A stretch of 64,000 bases of DNA, taken from NCBI RefSeq assembly GCF_000819885.1, contig NZ_CDBO01000005.1:32093-96092 (forward strand), given 5' to 3'. Source of the stretch: Aeromonas fluvialis. GTDB taxonomy: Bacteria > Pseudomonadota > Gammaproteobacteria > Enterobacterales > Aeromonadaceae. Position 1 is the stretch's first letter, and every line of letters begins with the position of its first letter. The position numbers were made by a program, and so were the translations under genes. Shown in pieces: positions 9,202 to 19,159 of this stretch. The notes beneath the pieces were generated by a model, which saw only the letters and a program-made list of their open reading frames with translations, ran no database searches and had not been told where the DNA came from.

Positions 9202-10170
9202 ATGAGCAAAATTTTTGAGGACAATAGCCAGACTATCGGTCACACCCCGCTGGTTCGTCTCAACCGTGTTACCAAAGGCCGCGTGCTGGCCAAGATCGAG
9301 AGCCGCAACCCCAGCTTCAGCGTCAAGTGCCGTATCGGTGCCAACCTGATCTGGGATGCCGAGAAGCGCGGCATCCTGACCAAGGGTAAGGAGATCATCG
9401 AGCCCACCAGTGGCAACACGGGTATTGCTCTGGCCTTTGTCGCTGCAGCTCGCGGCTATCCCATCACCCTGACCATGCCAGCCACCATGAGCCTGGAGCG
9501 CCGCAAGTTGCTCAAGGCGCTCGGTGCCAATCTGGTGCTGACCGAAGGGCCGCTCGGCATGAAGGGGGCCATTGCCAAGGCCAACGAAATCCTCGAATCC
9601 GAGCCGGGCAAGTATGTGTTGCTGCAACAGTTTGAAAACCCGGCCAACCCGGAGATCCACGAAAAGACCACCGGCCCCGAGATCTGGGATGCCACCGATG
9701 GCGAAGTGGATGTGTTCGTGGCCGGGGTCGGTACCGGTGGCACCATTACCGGTGTCTCCCGTTATCTGAAGCAGACTCAGGGCAAGGCGGTGATTTCTGT
9801 CGCGGTCGAACCGGCCGAGTCGCCGGTCATCAGCCAGAAGCTGGCTGGGGAAGAGATCAAACCGGGCCCGCACAAAATTCAGGGGATCGGCGCCGGCTTT
9901 ATTCCGGGCAACCTGGACCTCTCCCTCATCGATCGGGTGGAGCAGGTGACCAGCGACGAAGCCATCGAGATGGCCCGTCGCTTGATGGAGGAGGAGGGGA
10001 TCCTGGCCGGTATCAGCTCCGGGGCTGCGGTGGTGGCAGCCAGCCGTCTGGCTGAGCTGCCGGAATTTGCAGGCAAAACCATTGTGGTCATCCTGCCGAG
10101 CGCGGCGGAGCGTTACCTCTCCAGCGCCCTCTTTGCCGGTGTATTCAGCGAGCAGGAACTGCAGCAGTAA
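9202..10170 (+). CDS. cysK: Cysteine synthase A (O-acetylserine sulfhydrylase)
   Basis: A 322-residue PLP enzyme that makes cysteine from O-acetylserine and sulfide. The start at 9202 ([16 protein letters not shown]) aligns with E. coli CysK; the open frame continues 28 codons upstream without family similarity. Lys42 in SFSVKCR is the PLP Schiff-base residue, TSGNTG (69-74) is the substrate loop and [10 protein letters not shown] binds the PLP phosphate. The gene is monocistronic, divergent from the moxR run and followed by its own terminator. CysB control is expected in the family, but I did not identify a box. Confidence 0.97.
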   Translation: MSKIFEDNSQTIGHTPLVRLNRVTKGRVLAKIESRNPSFSVKCRIGANLIWDAEKRGILTKGKEIIEPTSGNTGIALAFVAAARGYPITLTMPATMSLERRKLLKALGANLVLTEGPLGMKGAIAKANEILESEPGKYVLLQQFENPANPEIHEKTTGPEIWDATDGEVDVFVAGVGTGGTITGVSRYLKQTQGKAVISVAVEPAESPVISQKLAGEEIKPGPHKIQGIGAGFIPGNLDLSLIDRVEQVTSDEAIEMARRLMEEEGILAGISSGAAVVAASRLAELPEFAGKTIVVILPSAAERYLSSALFAGVFSEQELQQ

Positions 10171-10190
10171 CTGATCGGAATCTTTCAAAA

Positions 10191-10220
10191 CAGCGGCGCT
10201 CCCAGGAGCGCCGCTGTTTT
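10191..10220 (+). terminator. Rho-independent terminator of cysK
   Basis: A 10-bp GC-rich perfect stem (CAGCGGCGCT with AGCGCCGCTG), a 6-nt loop and a TTTT tail, 20 bp after the cysK stop. Confidence 0.9.
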
Positions 10221-10312
10221 ATGGGCTAGACTCAACCTCTGTTAGTGTCACTTGATCCTTATTTTTTTGGGTAAAATAACAAGCGTTGTTGTGACAAAAA
10301 AAGCAGACATTC

Positions 10313-10328
10313 TGTGATAAATCTCATA
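10313..10328 (+). promoter_or_regulatory. Candidate CRP-cAMP site upstream of ptsHI-crr
   Basis: TGTGA-TAAATC-TCATA matches the CRP consensus TGTGA-N6-TCACA with one mismatch in the right half. It lies in the 390-bp AT-rich gap between the cysK terminator and ptsH. The pts operon is CRP-activated in enterics. The same gap holds a further half-like sequence (TATCACAAAG near 10364) and nothing that looks like a gene. Confidence 0.5.
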
Positions 10329-10609
10329 TCCTGTGCGGCGTCACGCGGTGTTTGTTGGCTGAGTATCACAAAGTAACAAAGTGTTATTTTTCGTTATAAA
10401 ATAATTTCAGGCCAGTCCTGATGCGGCTTGTAGCCCAATAACTGAAAATTGCCAACCAGCTTGCCGATTACTGCACAGAAACTTGACCTGGATTAAACCA
10501 TTGCGGGTCTGCTTTCGTTACTTTACAACATATCCATACTGACACGGTGGGTCAGGTTGCTTCAAAAACGACCAACTCATCAAAAATATCAATAATATGG
10601 GGTGAAACC

Positions 10610-10867
10610 ATGTACGAGAAGTCTGTTGTTATTACTGCTGAAAACGGCCTGCACACCCGTCCGGCAGCTCAGTTCGTGAAAGAAGCCAAAGAATTCCAAA
10701 GCGAGATCACTGTGGTCTCTGGTGGCAAGTCCGCCAGCGCCAAGAGCCTGTTCAAGCTGCAGACCCTGGGCCTGACCAAGGGCACCAACGTAACCATCCA
10801 GGCTGACGGCCCGGATGCCCAGCAAGCTGTTGAGAAGCTGGTTGCCCTGATGGACGAGCTGGAGTAA
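10610..10867 (+). CDS. ptsH: Phosphocarrier protein HPr
   Basis: An 85-residue protein, the family's normal length. It relays phosphate from EI to the sugar-specific EIIA domains. His15 in GLHTRPAA is the phosphorylated residue, and Ser46 (SAKSLFKLQ) is present as in other proteobacterial HPr proteins. The start at 10610 ([13 protein letters not shown]) follows GGGGTGAAACC; the frame extends upstream without homology. It is the first gene of ptsH-ptsI-crr, with 45 bp to ptsI. Confidence 0.97.
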   Translation: MYEKSVVITAENGLHTRPAAQFVKEAKEFQSEITVVSGGKSASAKSLFKLQTLGLTKGTNVTIQADGPDAQQAVEKLVALMDELE

Positions 10868-10912
10868 TCCAGCTTTAACTCCTCCCCCACAGTCGTTTTA
10901 ATAGGAAGGATT

Positions 10913-12640
10913 ATGATATCTGGCATTCTTGCGTCCCCCGGTATCGCATTCGGTAAGGCGCTTCTTCTTAAAGAAGATGAAATCGTTATCAATCAGGGCA
11001 AGATTCCCGCCGAGCAGATTGATGCCGAGATCAACCGTTTCCTCGAAGCTCGTACCAAGTCAGCTGCCCAGCTGGAAGCCATCAAAGAGATGGCTGGTCG
11101 CACCTTCGGTGAGGAAAAAGAGGCCATCTTCGAAGGCCACATCATGCTGCTCGAAGATGAGGAGCTGGAAGGGGATATCAGATCCTTCATCAAAGACAAC
11201 AAGGCTTCCGCTGACAAAGCCATCTATGAGGTGATCGAACAGTACGCCAAGATGATGGCCGAGCTGGATGACCCTTATCTGCGCGAGCGCGCAACTGATT
11301 TCCGTGACATCGGTACCCGTCTGGTCAAGAACGTACTGGGCATTGCCGTTGTCAACCTGAGCACCATCGACGAAGAGGTCATCCTGGTCGCCAAAGACCT
11401 GACCCCGTCTGAAACTGCTCAGATTAACCTGAAATATGTGTTGGGTTTCGTCACCGATATCGGTGGCCGTACTTCTCACACCTCCATCATGGCCCGCTCC
11501 CTGGAGCTGCCGGCCATCGTGGGCACCAATGACATCACCGAGCGTGCCAAGAACGGTGACATGCTGGTGCTGGATGCGATCAACAACCAGATCATCATCA
11601 ATCCGACCGCTGAACAGCTGAACGACGCCAAGAAGTTCCAGGCCCAGTTCCAGGCCGAGAAAGATGAGCTGGCCAAGCTGAAAGACCTGCCTGCCATCAC
11701 CCTGGATGGTCATCAGGTTGAAGTGTGCGCCAACATCGGTACCGTCAAGGATACCGAAGGTGCCATCCGCAATGGCGCCGAAGGCGTGGGTCTGTACCGT
11801 ACCGAGTTCCTGTTCATGGATCGTGATGCGCTGCCGACCGAAGACGAGCAGTTCAAAGCCTACAAAGAAGTGGCCGAAGCGATGCCGGATCAGCCGATCA
11901 TCGTGCGCACTATGGACATTGGCGGCGACAAAGAACTGCCGTACATGAACTTCCCGAAAGAGATGAACCCCTTCCTGGGCTGGCGTGCCGTGCGGATCTT
12001 CTTTGACCGCGCCGACATCATGAACGCCCAGCTGCGTGCTATTTTGCGTGCATCTGCCTTTGGCAAACTGCGCATCATGTTCCCGATGATCATCTCTGTC
12101 GAAGAGTTCCGTAGCCTGAAAGCCACCGTAGAGACGCTGAAAGCCGAACTGCGTGCCGAAGGCAAAGCCTTTGATGAAGCCATCGAAGTGGGTATCATGA
12201 TCGAGACCCCGGCCGCTGCCGTGATGGCTCATCATCTGGCCAAGGAAGTGGATTTCTTCAGTATCGGTACCAACGACCTGACCCAGTACACCCTGGCTGT
12301 CGATCGTGGTAACGAGATGATCTCCGCCATGTACAACCCGCTGTCACCCTCCGTCCTGACCCTGATCAAGATGGTTATCGATGCGTCCCACGCCGAAGGC
12401 AAGTGGACCGGTATGTGTGGTGAACTGGCTGGTGACGAGCGCGCCACCCTGCTGCTGCTGGGTATGGGTCTGGATGAGTTCTCCATGAGCGCCATCTCGG
12501 TACCGCGTATCAAGAAGCTTATCCGCAACACCAACTTCGAAGATGTGAAGGCAATGGCTGACCAGGCACTGAGCTTTGCCACCGCCGCTGAAATCGAAGC
12601 GTGCGTAGATAACTTTATCAAGCAGAAGGCAGTCTGCTAA
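10913..12640 (+). CDS. ptsI: PTS enzyme I (phosphoenolpyruvate-protein phosphotransferase)
   Basis: A 575-residue enzyme that transfers phosphate from PEP to HPr. The active-site His189 sits in [13 protein letters not shown], and the C-terminal PEP-binding domain shows [15 protein letters not shown] and the cysteine motif [20 protein letters not shown] precedes the ATG. Length matches E. coli EI (575). Second gene of the pts operon; 42 bp to crr. Confidence 0.98.
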   Translation: MISGILASPGIAFGKALLLKEDEIVINQGKIPAEQIDAEINRFLEARTKSAAQLEAIKEMAGRTFGEEKEAIFEGHIMLLEDEELEGDIRSFIKDNKASADKAIYEVIEQYAKMMAELDDPYLRERATDFRDIGTRLVKNVLGIAVVNLSTIDEEVILVAKDLTPSETAQINLKYVLGFVTDIGGRTSHTSIMARSLELPAIVGTNDITERAKNGDMLVLDAINNQIIINPTAEQLNDAKKFQAQFQAEKDELAKLKDLPAITLDGHQVEVCANIGTVKDTEGAIRNGAEGVGLYRTEFLFMDRDALPTEDEQFKAYKEVAEAMPDQPIIVRTMDIGGDKELPYMNFPKEMNPFLGWRAVRIFFDRADIMNAQLRAILRASAFGKLRIMFPMIISVEEFRSLKATVETLKAELRAEGKAFDEAIEVGIMIETPAAAVMAHHLAKEVDFFSIGTNDLTQYTLAVDRGNEMISAMYNPLSPSVLTLIKMVIDASHAEGKWTGMCGELAGDERATLLLLGMGLDEFSMSAISVPRIKKLIRNTNFEDVKAMADQALSFATAAEIEACVDNFIKQKAVC

Positions 12641-12682
12641 GATCGGCTGCAAACAGCGACAAATCATCTCTAGGAGCTTTAT

Positions 12683-13192
12683 ATGGGTCTGTTCGACAAA
12701 CTGAAGAAACTGGTATCTGACGATAGTTCTGACACCGGCGGCATCGAAATTTTTGCTCCGCTGTCTGGCGAAATCGTGCCGATCGAAGATGTGCCTGACG
12801 TTGTCTTCGCCGAGAAGATCGTGGGTGACGGTATCGCCATCAAGCCGGCTGGCAACAAGATGGTTGCGCCGTGCGACGGTACCATCGGCAAGATTTTCGA
12901 GACCAACCACGCGTTCTCTCTGGAATCCGACTCCGGTATCGAGCTGTTCGTTCACTTCGGTATCGATACCGTTGAACTGAAAGGCGAAGGCTTCAAGCGT
13001 ATCGCTCAGGAAGGCCAGCAGGTCAAGCGCGGCGACACCATCATCGAGTTCGATCTGGCCGTTCTGGAAGCGAAAGCCAAGTCTACCCTGACTCCGGTTG
13101 TCATCTCCAACATGGACGAGATCAAAGAGCTGATCAAAATGACGGGTGCCGTGACTGTGGGCGAGACCCCGGTTATCCGCATCAAGAAGTAA
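12683..13192 (+). CDS. crr: PTS glucose-specific EIIA component
   Basis: A 169-residue soluble EIIA(Glc), the same length as in E. coli. His91 in ELFVHFGIDTV is the phosphorylated residue, and the second active-site histidine is His76 in ETNHAFSLES. It passes phosphate to EIIBC transporters and, in enterics, regulates adenylate cyclase and non-PTS permeases. GGAGC precedes the start at a normal distance. Last gene of the pts operon. Confidence 0.97.
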   Translation: MGLFDKLKKLVSDDSSDTGGIEIFAPLSGEIVPIEDVPDVVFAEKIVGDGIAIKPAGNKMVAPCDGTIGKIFETNHAFSLESDSGIELFVHFGIDTVELKGEGFKRIAQEGQQVKRGDTIIEFDLAVLEAKAKSTLTPVVISNMDEIKELIKMTGAVTVGETPVIRIKK

Positions 13193-13222
13193 TGCCCGGC
13201 TGGCTCACGCCAGTTGCGCAGT

Positions 13223-13254
13223 AAAAAACCGAAGCCTTGTGCTTCGGTTTTTTT
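13223..13254 (+). terminator. Terminator of the pts operon
   Basis: A run of A, the stem CCGAAGC/GCTTCGG with a 5-nt loop, then seven T. It ends transcription 30 bp after crr. The rest of the 355-bp gap to the mscK stop holds only this and the opposing terminator at 13494; no coding signal was seen. Confidence 0.92.
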
Positions 13255-13493
13255 ATGGCCGCGAGTCGGCTTCCCTTTCTGATGACCACTCTATTGTGCC
13301 GAGATGACAACCCGGTTACTGCCCTGATCGGCCATCATCAGTAGATAGTCAATACTCTCCTGCCCCTCTATCTCGGCCCCTCATCCCAAGCTGACGGGGG
13401 GAAAGCGGTTCCCCTTGCTTGGCAAGCACAGGCAGGGTTGTCGCTTGCTATCGCAGGGCATCGCCCGAAGGATGGCCATAGCGATGGAGGCAT

Positions 13494-13522
13494 AAAAAAG
13501 CCGCTCACGTCAGGAGCGGCTT
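13494..13522 (-). terminator. Terminator of the mechanosensitive channel gene
   Basis: The stem AGCCGCTC/GAGCGGCT with a 7-nt loop is followed on the minus strand by six T, 27 bp after the stop codon. Confidence 0.85.
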
Positions 13523-13548
13523 TGTCATCAGATAATGGCTGCCAGCTA

Positions 13549-16500
13549 TCAGGCTGGCTGCTTGCCATCTTCCGCGGGCGGCGGCAGGGCGGCGGAGTTG
13601 GGCGCTACCTTCTGCTCTTCGCTTTGCATGTTCTTGATATAGACATCCATCTGGTTGAAGGCGATCTCGATGCCGTTCTCGCGGAACAGCTGGTCGATCT
13701 TGCGGTTCAACTCATCGATGGCCGGGTTGCGATCGCCGAGTTCGCTCACGAAGAAGCGCAGCTCGTGATCCAGGGTGCTGGCGCCAAAGGTGAGGAAGTA
13801 AACGATGGGAACCGGATCCTTCAACACCCGGCTGTTTTCATCGGCGGCCTGTTTGAGCAGGGTACGGGTCAACTCCAGATCCGAGCCGTAAGCCACGCCC
13901 ACTCGCACGATCACCCGGGTGACGGTGTCACTCAGCGACCAGTTGATGAGCCGTTCGGTCATCAGTTGCTGGTTGGGGATGATCACCTCCTTGCGGTCGA
14001 AGTCAGTCAGAGTGGTGGCACGAATACGGATCCGCGACACGGTGCCCGAGAAGGAGCCGATGGTGACGGTGTCTCCGATCCGCACCGGGCGCTCGAACAG
14101 GATGATGATGCCGGAGACGAAGTTGGAGAGGATCTCCTTCATGCCGAAACCGATACCGACCGACAGACCACCTGCGACCCACTGCAGCTTGTCCCACTGC
14201 ACACCCATCATGGAGAGGGCGGTCAGGGAGCCGAAGCCGATCAGCACGTAGTTGAGCATGGTGGTGATGGCGTAGGCGGTGCCCTGAGCCAGATTGAGCT
14301 TGGAGAGTATCAGTACTTCCAGCAAACCTGGCAGGTTGCGCGCCAGTGACCAAGCCCCGCCGAACAGCAGGAAGCCGATCAGCACGTCACTCAGGCTGAT
14401 GGGGAAGAGTACGGCATTGGCCCCAGAGCCTTCAGTGCGGTGCCACAATACCATGCTGTCGAGGTAGGAGAATATCGCGACCAGATCGGACCAGAGCCAG
14501 TAGAAGGCGACGCCGAAGATCAGCATCAGCACGGTGCGGGTCAGACGCAGGGACTGCTGACTGACATCCTCCAGAGCCATGGGTTGCTCTTCGATGGATT
14601 CGCCACCTTCCGCATCTTCCGAAGATTTGTGCTCACGCTTGGCCACCGCACGGCGGTAGGCCAGACGACGGGCAGCCAGCTCCAGCCCACGCAGGGCGGT
14701 GCGGTATACCAAGCTCCAGAGGATGAGCAGGTAGAAGGACTCGATCAGCCGGCCTGTCAGCTTGAGGCCGGTGTAGTAGTAGCCCAGTCCGACCAGCACC
14801 ATCAGCGCCACCGGCGCCAGCGCCAGGGCTGCGGCCATTACGGAGTGATGTGAGCTGCCATCACCATTGATCAGGGAGCGCGAGATTGGGAAGATCAGGT
14901 AGGTCATCAAGCCCAGCAGTGCCAGAGTGAGCGCTTGGCCGATCACATCATTGCCCAGCGATGATGGCTCAACCACCGCCTTGGTTGACAGCATGATGAG
15001 GGGCAACAGGGAGAGCCAGAGGTTGCGCATGCTGGAGTGCTTGGCCTGCAGCTCCGCTTTCGGGATCCGGAAATGAGATTCGGCGATGCCACCCGGACGC
15101 ATCACGGCCAGATAGACGCTGAACATCAGATAACCGAGGGCGAGGTTCAGGGTGATCTGGAACATCAGCTTGGGGCTGAGCAGGCCACAGTAGGTGAGCA
15201 GTAGACCGCCAGCCAGAATGAACAGGCTGCCTGGCAGCCGCTGCAGCACGGTGTAGAAGAGGGCGACAGGTGTGTGCCATTGGTTGTCCTGACGGAAACG
15301 GCCAAGGTCCTTGGCAATCTTCTTTTGTCGCTCAACCAGTGCCGGGCGTTTCCAGACCAGCAGGCCGCCGATCAGCAGCAGCGGGAAGGCGAGCAGGGCG
15401 CTCCCCAGCAGCTCTTCGCGCCAGCGTTTCCAGTCCGGTTTCAATACCCAGTCGGAGGCCTGTTTGTAGGCTTGGGCGGGCCAGCTGATAAACCACTTGC
15501 TGTCGATGGGTTTGTTGCTGCTTACCCAGAAGATGTGTTGCTGCAGGGTAAACTCGATGGCCGCATGGGTGCGGGCCAGTTGCTGCTGGGTCAGCTGCAG
15601 GCTGATGGCGTTGGTGAGCTGGCTGTCGAGCTGACGGTTGAGCTGATCGAGCAGATTGATGCGGGTGTCGAGCAGCTTGGCAAGGCTGGCCTTGTTCTCT
15701 TCGCTGACCGGATCCTTGCTGCCGGCGATCAGGTTGTCCAGATAGAGGTTCTTTTGGAACAGCTTGTCACGCTGCTGGCTCAGTTCAAACTGGGCCAGAT
15801 GCAGGTCGGCGATCTGCTCTTCCAGGTTTTTGACGGCGACGGTCGGTGCCGCTTCCAGCTGCTGGTAGAGCTGATAGAGGATACGTGACAGCAGCAGATT
15901 GCCCTTGAGCATCTGCACCTGTTCATTGAGGTTGCGCTCGGTCTGGATGCCGCGCTCCAGCCAGCTCTTGGTCTGCTGGTTTTTCTGTGCGAGCAGATTG
16001 AGGTTGGTGGTGGCGCTGATGAGCTGCTGGCTGAGCTGGTGGTTGATCTCCTGCTCTTTTTGCACCAGCGGGTTGTCCTGGGTGGCGACCAGTTCGCCAG
16101 TCTGCTCGGCGGTCTTCTCGGTGTCGCCGAGGCGCTTGACGCTGCTCTGCTCCTGCAGGGCCTGCAGTTTCTGCTCTTCGATGGCGAGGCGGGCACTCTG
16201 ATAGTCGCGCTGTTTGATCGCCAGATCCTGCATGCTGGTACGGTTATCCAGCTCCTTTTGCAGGTGGGCCAGTTGCAAGTCCAGCAGTGCCAGCTCGGTA
16301 TTGAGCTTCATCTTCTCGGCGCTGGAGACGCTTTCACCTGCGTTGAGGCGGCTGCGGATCTCCTGACTGCGCTGGTAGGCGCGGCTCATGCTGCTCTGGG
16401 CCCGCTCTGGCAGGGTCTGCAAGTTGGTGAGTTGGCTGCCGATGGTGCCGAGGGCCTCCTGGGCCTCCTGCATGTTGGCCAGTACTTCCGGCTGACGGCT

Positions 16501-16878
16501 GTCGAGCTCCGCCAGACTCATGCTGGCGTATTCGCTCTTGATCTGCTCGACACTCTTGCCCTTGGTCAGGGCATCGAGCTTGGCACTGATCTCTTTGAGT
16601 TCGGTGGGCAGGTTGCGGATCCGCTGTGCCTGGGTCTTGGCCTTCGTCTCTTCCTTGTCGATGCTGTCGAGCAGGGAGAGGGTGTCGGTCAGCAACTTCT
16701 GATCCGCTTGTTGACTGACGGTCAGGGTTTCTGATTTACCCAGACCATCCAGCGCTTGCTGAACTGCGTTGCGAGAGGGGACATCTTGCGCCATGGCTTG
16801 CGGCACGCAGAGGCTGGCGAGGAGACAGAGCAGCGGCAACAGGGTGGCCGAGACGCTTTTAAAACGTATTGAGGGCAT
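13549..16878 (-). CDS. mscK: Large mechanosensitive channel, MscK/KefA type
   Basis: A 1109-residue inner-membrane protein, close to E. coli MscK (about 1120). A signal peptide (cleavage near QAMAQDV) precedes a long helical, coiled-coil periplasmic domain (about 35-480) and some eleven membrane helices. The C-terminal MscS module contains FGMKEILSNFVSGII, FERPVRIGDTV and IIPNQQLMTERLINW. Such channels open on membrane tension and release ions during hypo-osmotic shock. MscM (YjeP) has the same plan, so the symbol is by overall similarity. Monocistronic, with its own terminator. Confidence 0.88.
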   Translation of the reverse strand: MPSIRFKSVSATLLPLLCLLASLCVPQAMAQDVPSRNAVQQALDGLGKSETLTVSQQADQKLLTDTLSLLDSIDKEETKAKTQAQRIRNLPTELKEISAKLDALTKGKSVEQIKSEYASMSLAELDSRQPEVLANMQEAQEALGTIGSQLTNLQTLPERAQSSMSRAYQRSQEIRSRLNAGESVSSAEKMKLNTELALLDLQLAHLQKELDNRTSMQDLAIKQRDYQSARLAIEEQKLQALQEQSSVKRLGDTEKTAEQTGELVATQDNPLVQKEQEINHQLSQQLISATTNLNLLAQKNQQTKSWLERGIQTERNLNEQVQMLKGNLLLSRILYQLYQQLEAAPTVAVKNLEEQIADLHLAQFELSQQRDKLFQKNLYLDNLIAGSKDPVSEENKASLAKLLDTRINLLDQLNRQLDSQLTNAISLQLTQQQLARTHAAIEFTLQQHIFWVSSNKPIDSKWFISWPAQAYKQASDWVLKPDWKRWREELLGSALLAFPLLLIGGLLVWKRPALVERQKKIAKDLGRFRQDNQWHTPVALFYTVLQRLPGSLFILAGGLLLTYCGLLSPKLMFQITLNLALGYLMFSVYLAVMRPGGIAESHFRIPKAELQAKHSSMRNLWLSLLPLIMLSTKAVVEPSSLGNDVIGQALTLALLGLMTYLIFPISRSLINGDGSSHHSVMAAALALAPVALMVLVGLGYYYTGLKLTGRLIESFYLLILWSLVYRTALRGLELAARRLAYRRAVAKREHKSSEDAEGGESIEEQPMALEDVSQQSLRLTRTVLMLIFGVAFYWLWSDLVAIFSYLDSMVLWHRTEGSGANAVLFPISLSDVLIGFLLFGGAWSLARNLPGLLEVLILSKLNLAQGTAYAITTMLNYVLIGFGSLTALSMMGVQWDKLQWVAGGLSVGIGFGMKEILSNFVSGIIILFERPVRIGDTVTIGSFSGTVSRIRIRATTLTDFDRKEVIIPNQQLMTERLINWSLSDTVTRVIVRVGVAYGSDLELTRTLLKQAADENSRVLKDPVPIVYFLTFGASTLDHELRFFVSELGDRNPAIDELNRKIDQLFRENGIEIAFNQMDVYIKNMQSEEQKVAPNSAALPPPAEDGKQPA

Positions 16879-16980
16879 ATAACTTCCGGGTTATTACGCG
16901 ATATTCGGGAGATTTCCCGCATAGATTAAATTCGCGTGGATTCTAACACCGGGCTTGTCAGGTAAGCAGGGGGGAGGGAC

Positions 16981-17011
16981 AAAAAAAAACGGCGCCCACA
17001 GGCGCCGTTTT
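16981..17011 (-). terminator. Terminator of pykF
   Basis: The stem AACGGCGCC/GGCGCCGTT with a 4-nt loop is followed on the minus strand by at least seven T; it lies 19 bp after the pykF stop. Confidence 0.92.
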
Positions 17012-17029
17012 CAAGTTGTTCAACGCTAA

Positions 17030-18442
17030 TTAAAGAACGTGAACAGAAGCGGTGTTGGTGGTGCCGCTCGGTACCAGAGCACCGGAGACCATCACAACCA
17101 CGTCACCTTTCAGACCCATGCCGATTTCCAGCGCGGCTTCTTTACCGATGCGATAGAAATCGTCGGTAGAGGCGATGCTGTCAACCACGTGAGCAACCAC
17201 ACCCTTGGTCAGCACCAGCTGGGCAGCAGTTTTCTTGTTGGTGGTGATAGCCAGGATCCAGGCTTTCGGGAAGTACTTGCGAATGGCCTTGGCAGATTTG
17301 CCGCCTTCGGTCGCCACCACGATCAGCGGGGCGTCCAGCTTCTCGGAGGTCTCTACCGCGCCTTTGCAGACAGCTTCGGTGATGCGCAGCTTGTTGCTGT
17401 CGTTGGCAGCAGACAGGTTGGACGGCATCACGGCATCGGTACGCTCGCAGATGGTGGCCATGATGGTCACGGCTTCCAGCGGGTACTTACCTTTGGCAGA
17501 CTCACCGGACAGCATGACTGCATCGGTACCGTCCAGCACTGCGTTGGCCACGTCGCCAGCTTCGGCGCGGGTCGGACGCGGGTTCTTGATCATGGAGTCC
17601 AGCATCTGGGTGGCGGTGATAACCACTTTACGAGCCTTGTTACACTTCTCGATGATCATCTTCTGGGCGAAGATAACTTCTTCAACCGGAATTTCTACAC
17701 CCATGTCGCCACGAGCAACCATGATACCGTCGGAGACAGCCAGGATATCGTCGAAGTTGTCCAGGCCTTCCTGGTTTTCGATCTTGGAGATGATCTGGAT
17801 GTTCTCGCCACCGTGGGCTTTCAGGTGCTCACGGATTTCCAGTACGTCTTCTTTCTTACGGATGAAGGAAGCTGCAACGAAATCAACGCCTTGCTCGCAA
17901 CCGAAGATCAGGTCGCGTTTGTCTTTTTCGGCCAGGGCCGGCAGCTTGATGGAGACGCCCGGCAGGTTAACGCCTTTGTTCTCGCCCAGATCACCGTTGT
18001 TCAGCACTTTACAGATGACTTCGCGCTCGGTGATTTCGATCACGTCCAGACCGATCAGGCCGTCATCAACCAGGATGCGGTTGCCGACGCGCAGGTCGTT
18101 GGCGAAGCCGGCATAAGTCACGGCTACGATATCTTTGTTGCCAACCACGGTCTGGTCGGTGGTGAAGGTGAAAGTCTGGCCAGCGACCAGCGCGACATCT
18201 TTGCCGCCTTCCAGTTTGATGGTACGGATTTCCGGACCCTTGGTATCCAGCAGGATGGCTGCTTGAGTGCCGGTTTCGGCCATCACTTCGCGCAGGTTGC
18301 TGATACGGGCGCCATGCTCGGCGTAATCACCGTGGGAGAAGTTCAGGCGCATGACGTTCATGCCGGCGTCCAGCATTTTGGCCAGCATTTCTTTGGATTC
18401 GGTCTTCGGACCGATGGTGCAGACAATTTTGGTCTTTTTCAT
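17030..18442 (-). CDS. pykF: Pyruvate kinase I
   Basis: A 470-residue glycolytic enzyme converting PEP and ADP to pyruvate and ATP. It is very close to E. coli PykF along its length: [16 protein letters not shown] at the start, [15 protein letters not shown], the signature [25 protein letters not shown], and the C-terminus [12 protein letters not shown]. The start at 18442 follows the family; an in-frame ATG at 18454 would add four residues. Upstream DNA contains repeated AACGTT motifs resembling LacI/Cra-family operators, and Cra represses pykF in E. coli. Monocistronic. Confidence 0.97.
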   Translation of the reverse strand: MKKTKIVCTIGPKTESKEMLAKMLDAGMNVMRLNFSHGDYAEHGARISNLREVMAETGTQAAILLDTKGPEIRTIKLEGGKDVALVAGQTFTFTTDQTVVGNKDIVAVTYAGFANDLRVGNRILVDDGLIGLDVIEITEREVICKVLNNGDLGENKGVNLPGVSIKLPALAEKDKRDLIFGCEQGVDFVAASFIRKKEDVLEIREHLKAHGGENIQIISKIENQEGLDNFDDILAVSDGIMVARGDMGVEIPVEEVIFAQKMIIEKCNKARKVVITATQMLDSMIKNPRPTRAEAGDVANAVLDGTDAVMLSGESAKGKYPLEAVTIMATICERTDAVMPSNLSAANDSNKLRITEAVCKGAVETSEKLDAPLIVVATEGGKSAKAIRKYFPKAWILAITTNKKTAAQLVLTKGVVAHVVDSIASTDDFYRIGKEAALEIGMGLKGDVVVMVSGALVPSGTTNTASVHVL

Positions 18443-18517
18443 GTCAATCTTCATGGTTAAGGAATTTCCGCCGAGCAATATACACCAGTTTTTGGAATCT
18501 TTTTATGATCCAGAAAC

Positions 18518-18562
18518 AACGTTTTGACCAGATAACGTTTTCTTTTCAGGGATAACGTTTTC
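18518..18562 (-). promoter_or_regulatory. Three AACGTT-centred repeats upstream of pykF, possible Cra/LacI-family operators
   Basis: AACGTTTT occurs at 18518-18525, 18534-18541 and 18554-18561, and the last two are part of the perfect 12-bp direct repeat GATAACGTTTTC (18531-18542, 18551-18562), 20 bp apart. The AAACGTT core is the centre of Cra and other LacI-family sites. They lie 75-120 bp upstream of the pykF start within a 307-bp gap that shows no other feature. Confidence 0.45.
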
Positions 18563-18750
18563 CTGTGAGTCACATTTTAGAGCATATGGCCACAGGTTCG
18601 GGTTGCAGGGATGCAAATGTGGCCATTCTTGGTTGTGTGGCCGGGTTGAGGTCCACATGTTGTAAAATGACCACCCGATCGCTGTCACCGTCTTGTCACC
18701 GGCTTGCGCAAACATGTTAGTTCATTGGCGCACGGGTGAAGGAGGTCGGG

Positions 18751-18993
18751 ATGAAAAACAGCCAGGAAACCGGATGGACTCTGCTCTTGCTGGGTACCGC
18801 CCTGCTGCTGGTTCAGGCACTGCCACCCCGCTACTGGCCTGACAACGCTTGTCTGCGGGTACTCTTTTCCCACTCGGTCAAAGGGGAGGCGGCCGCCGAG
18901 AGGTTGGCGTGGCGTGAATGGCAGGATCATGGCGCCGCGACCCGGATGGCGCTTCGTGTAGCCCGACCGCAGCCGGATGCGCCGCAGCCTTGA
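18751..18993 (+). CDS. Small hypothetical protein with N-terminal membrane helix or signal
   Basis: An 80-codon frame with a strong AAGGAGG ribosome binding site (18739-18745) six bases before the ATG at 18751. Residues about 8-27 are hydrophobic (WTLLLLGTALLLVQALP), then a charged Ala/Arg-rich tail with two Pro-rich ends. I do not recognise the family. The good start signal and GC-rich codon use support translation, but no function can be given. It stands alone between pykF and the dioxygenase gene. Confidence 0.5.
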   Translation: MKNSQETGWTLLLLGTALLLVQALPPRYWPDNACLRVLFSHSVKGEAAAERLAWREWQDHGAATRMALRVARPQPDAPQP

Positions 18994-19159
18994 TATCTGT
19001 TGCCGCTTCCCGGTTGTGAAGGAGTGAAATTATCAACCATTGGTTGATAGTGCATATCTATCTTGCAGGATTGTTCACCTTAAATGGCAGAGGGATAATC
19101 GATTTCAACAGCGATATCCCCTCCGGTATCGCCCTTGATACCTTGTTGGAGTCCGCCCT

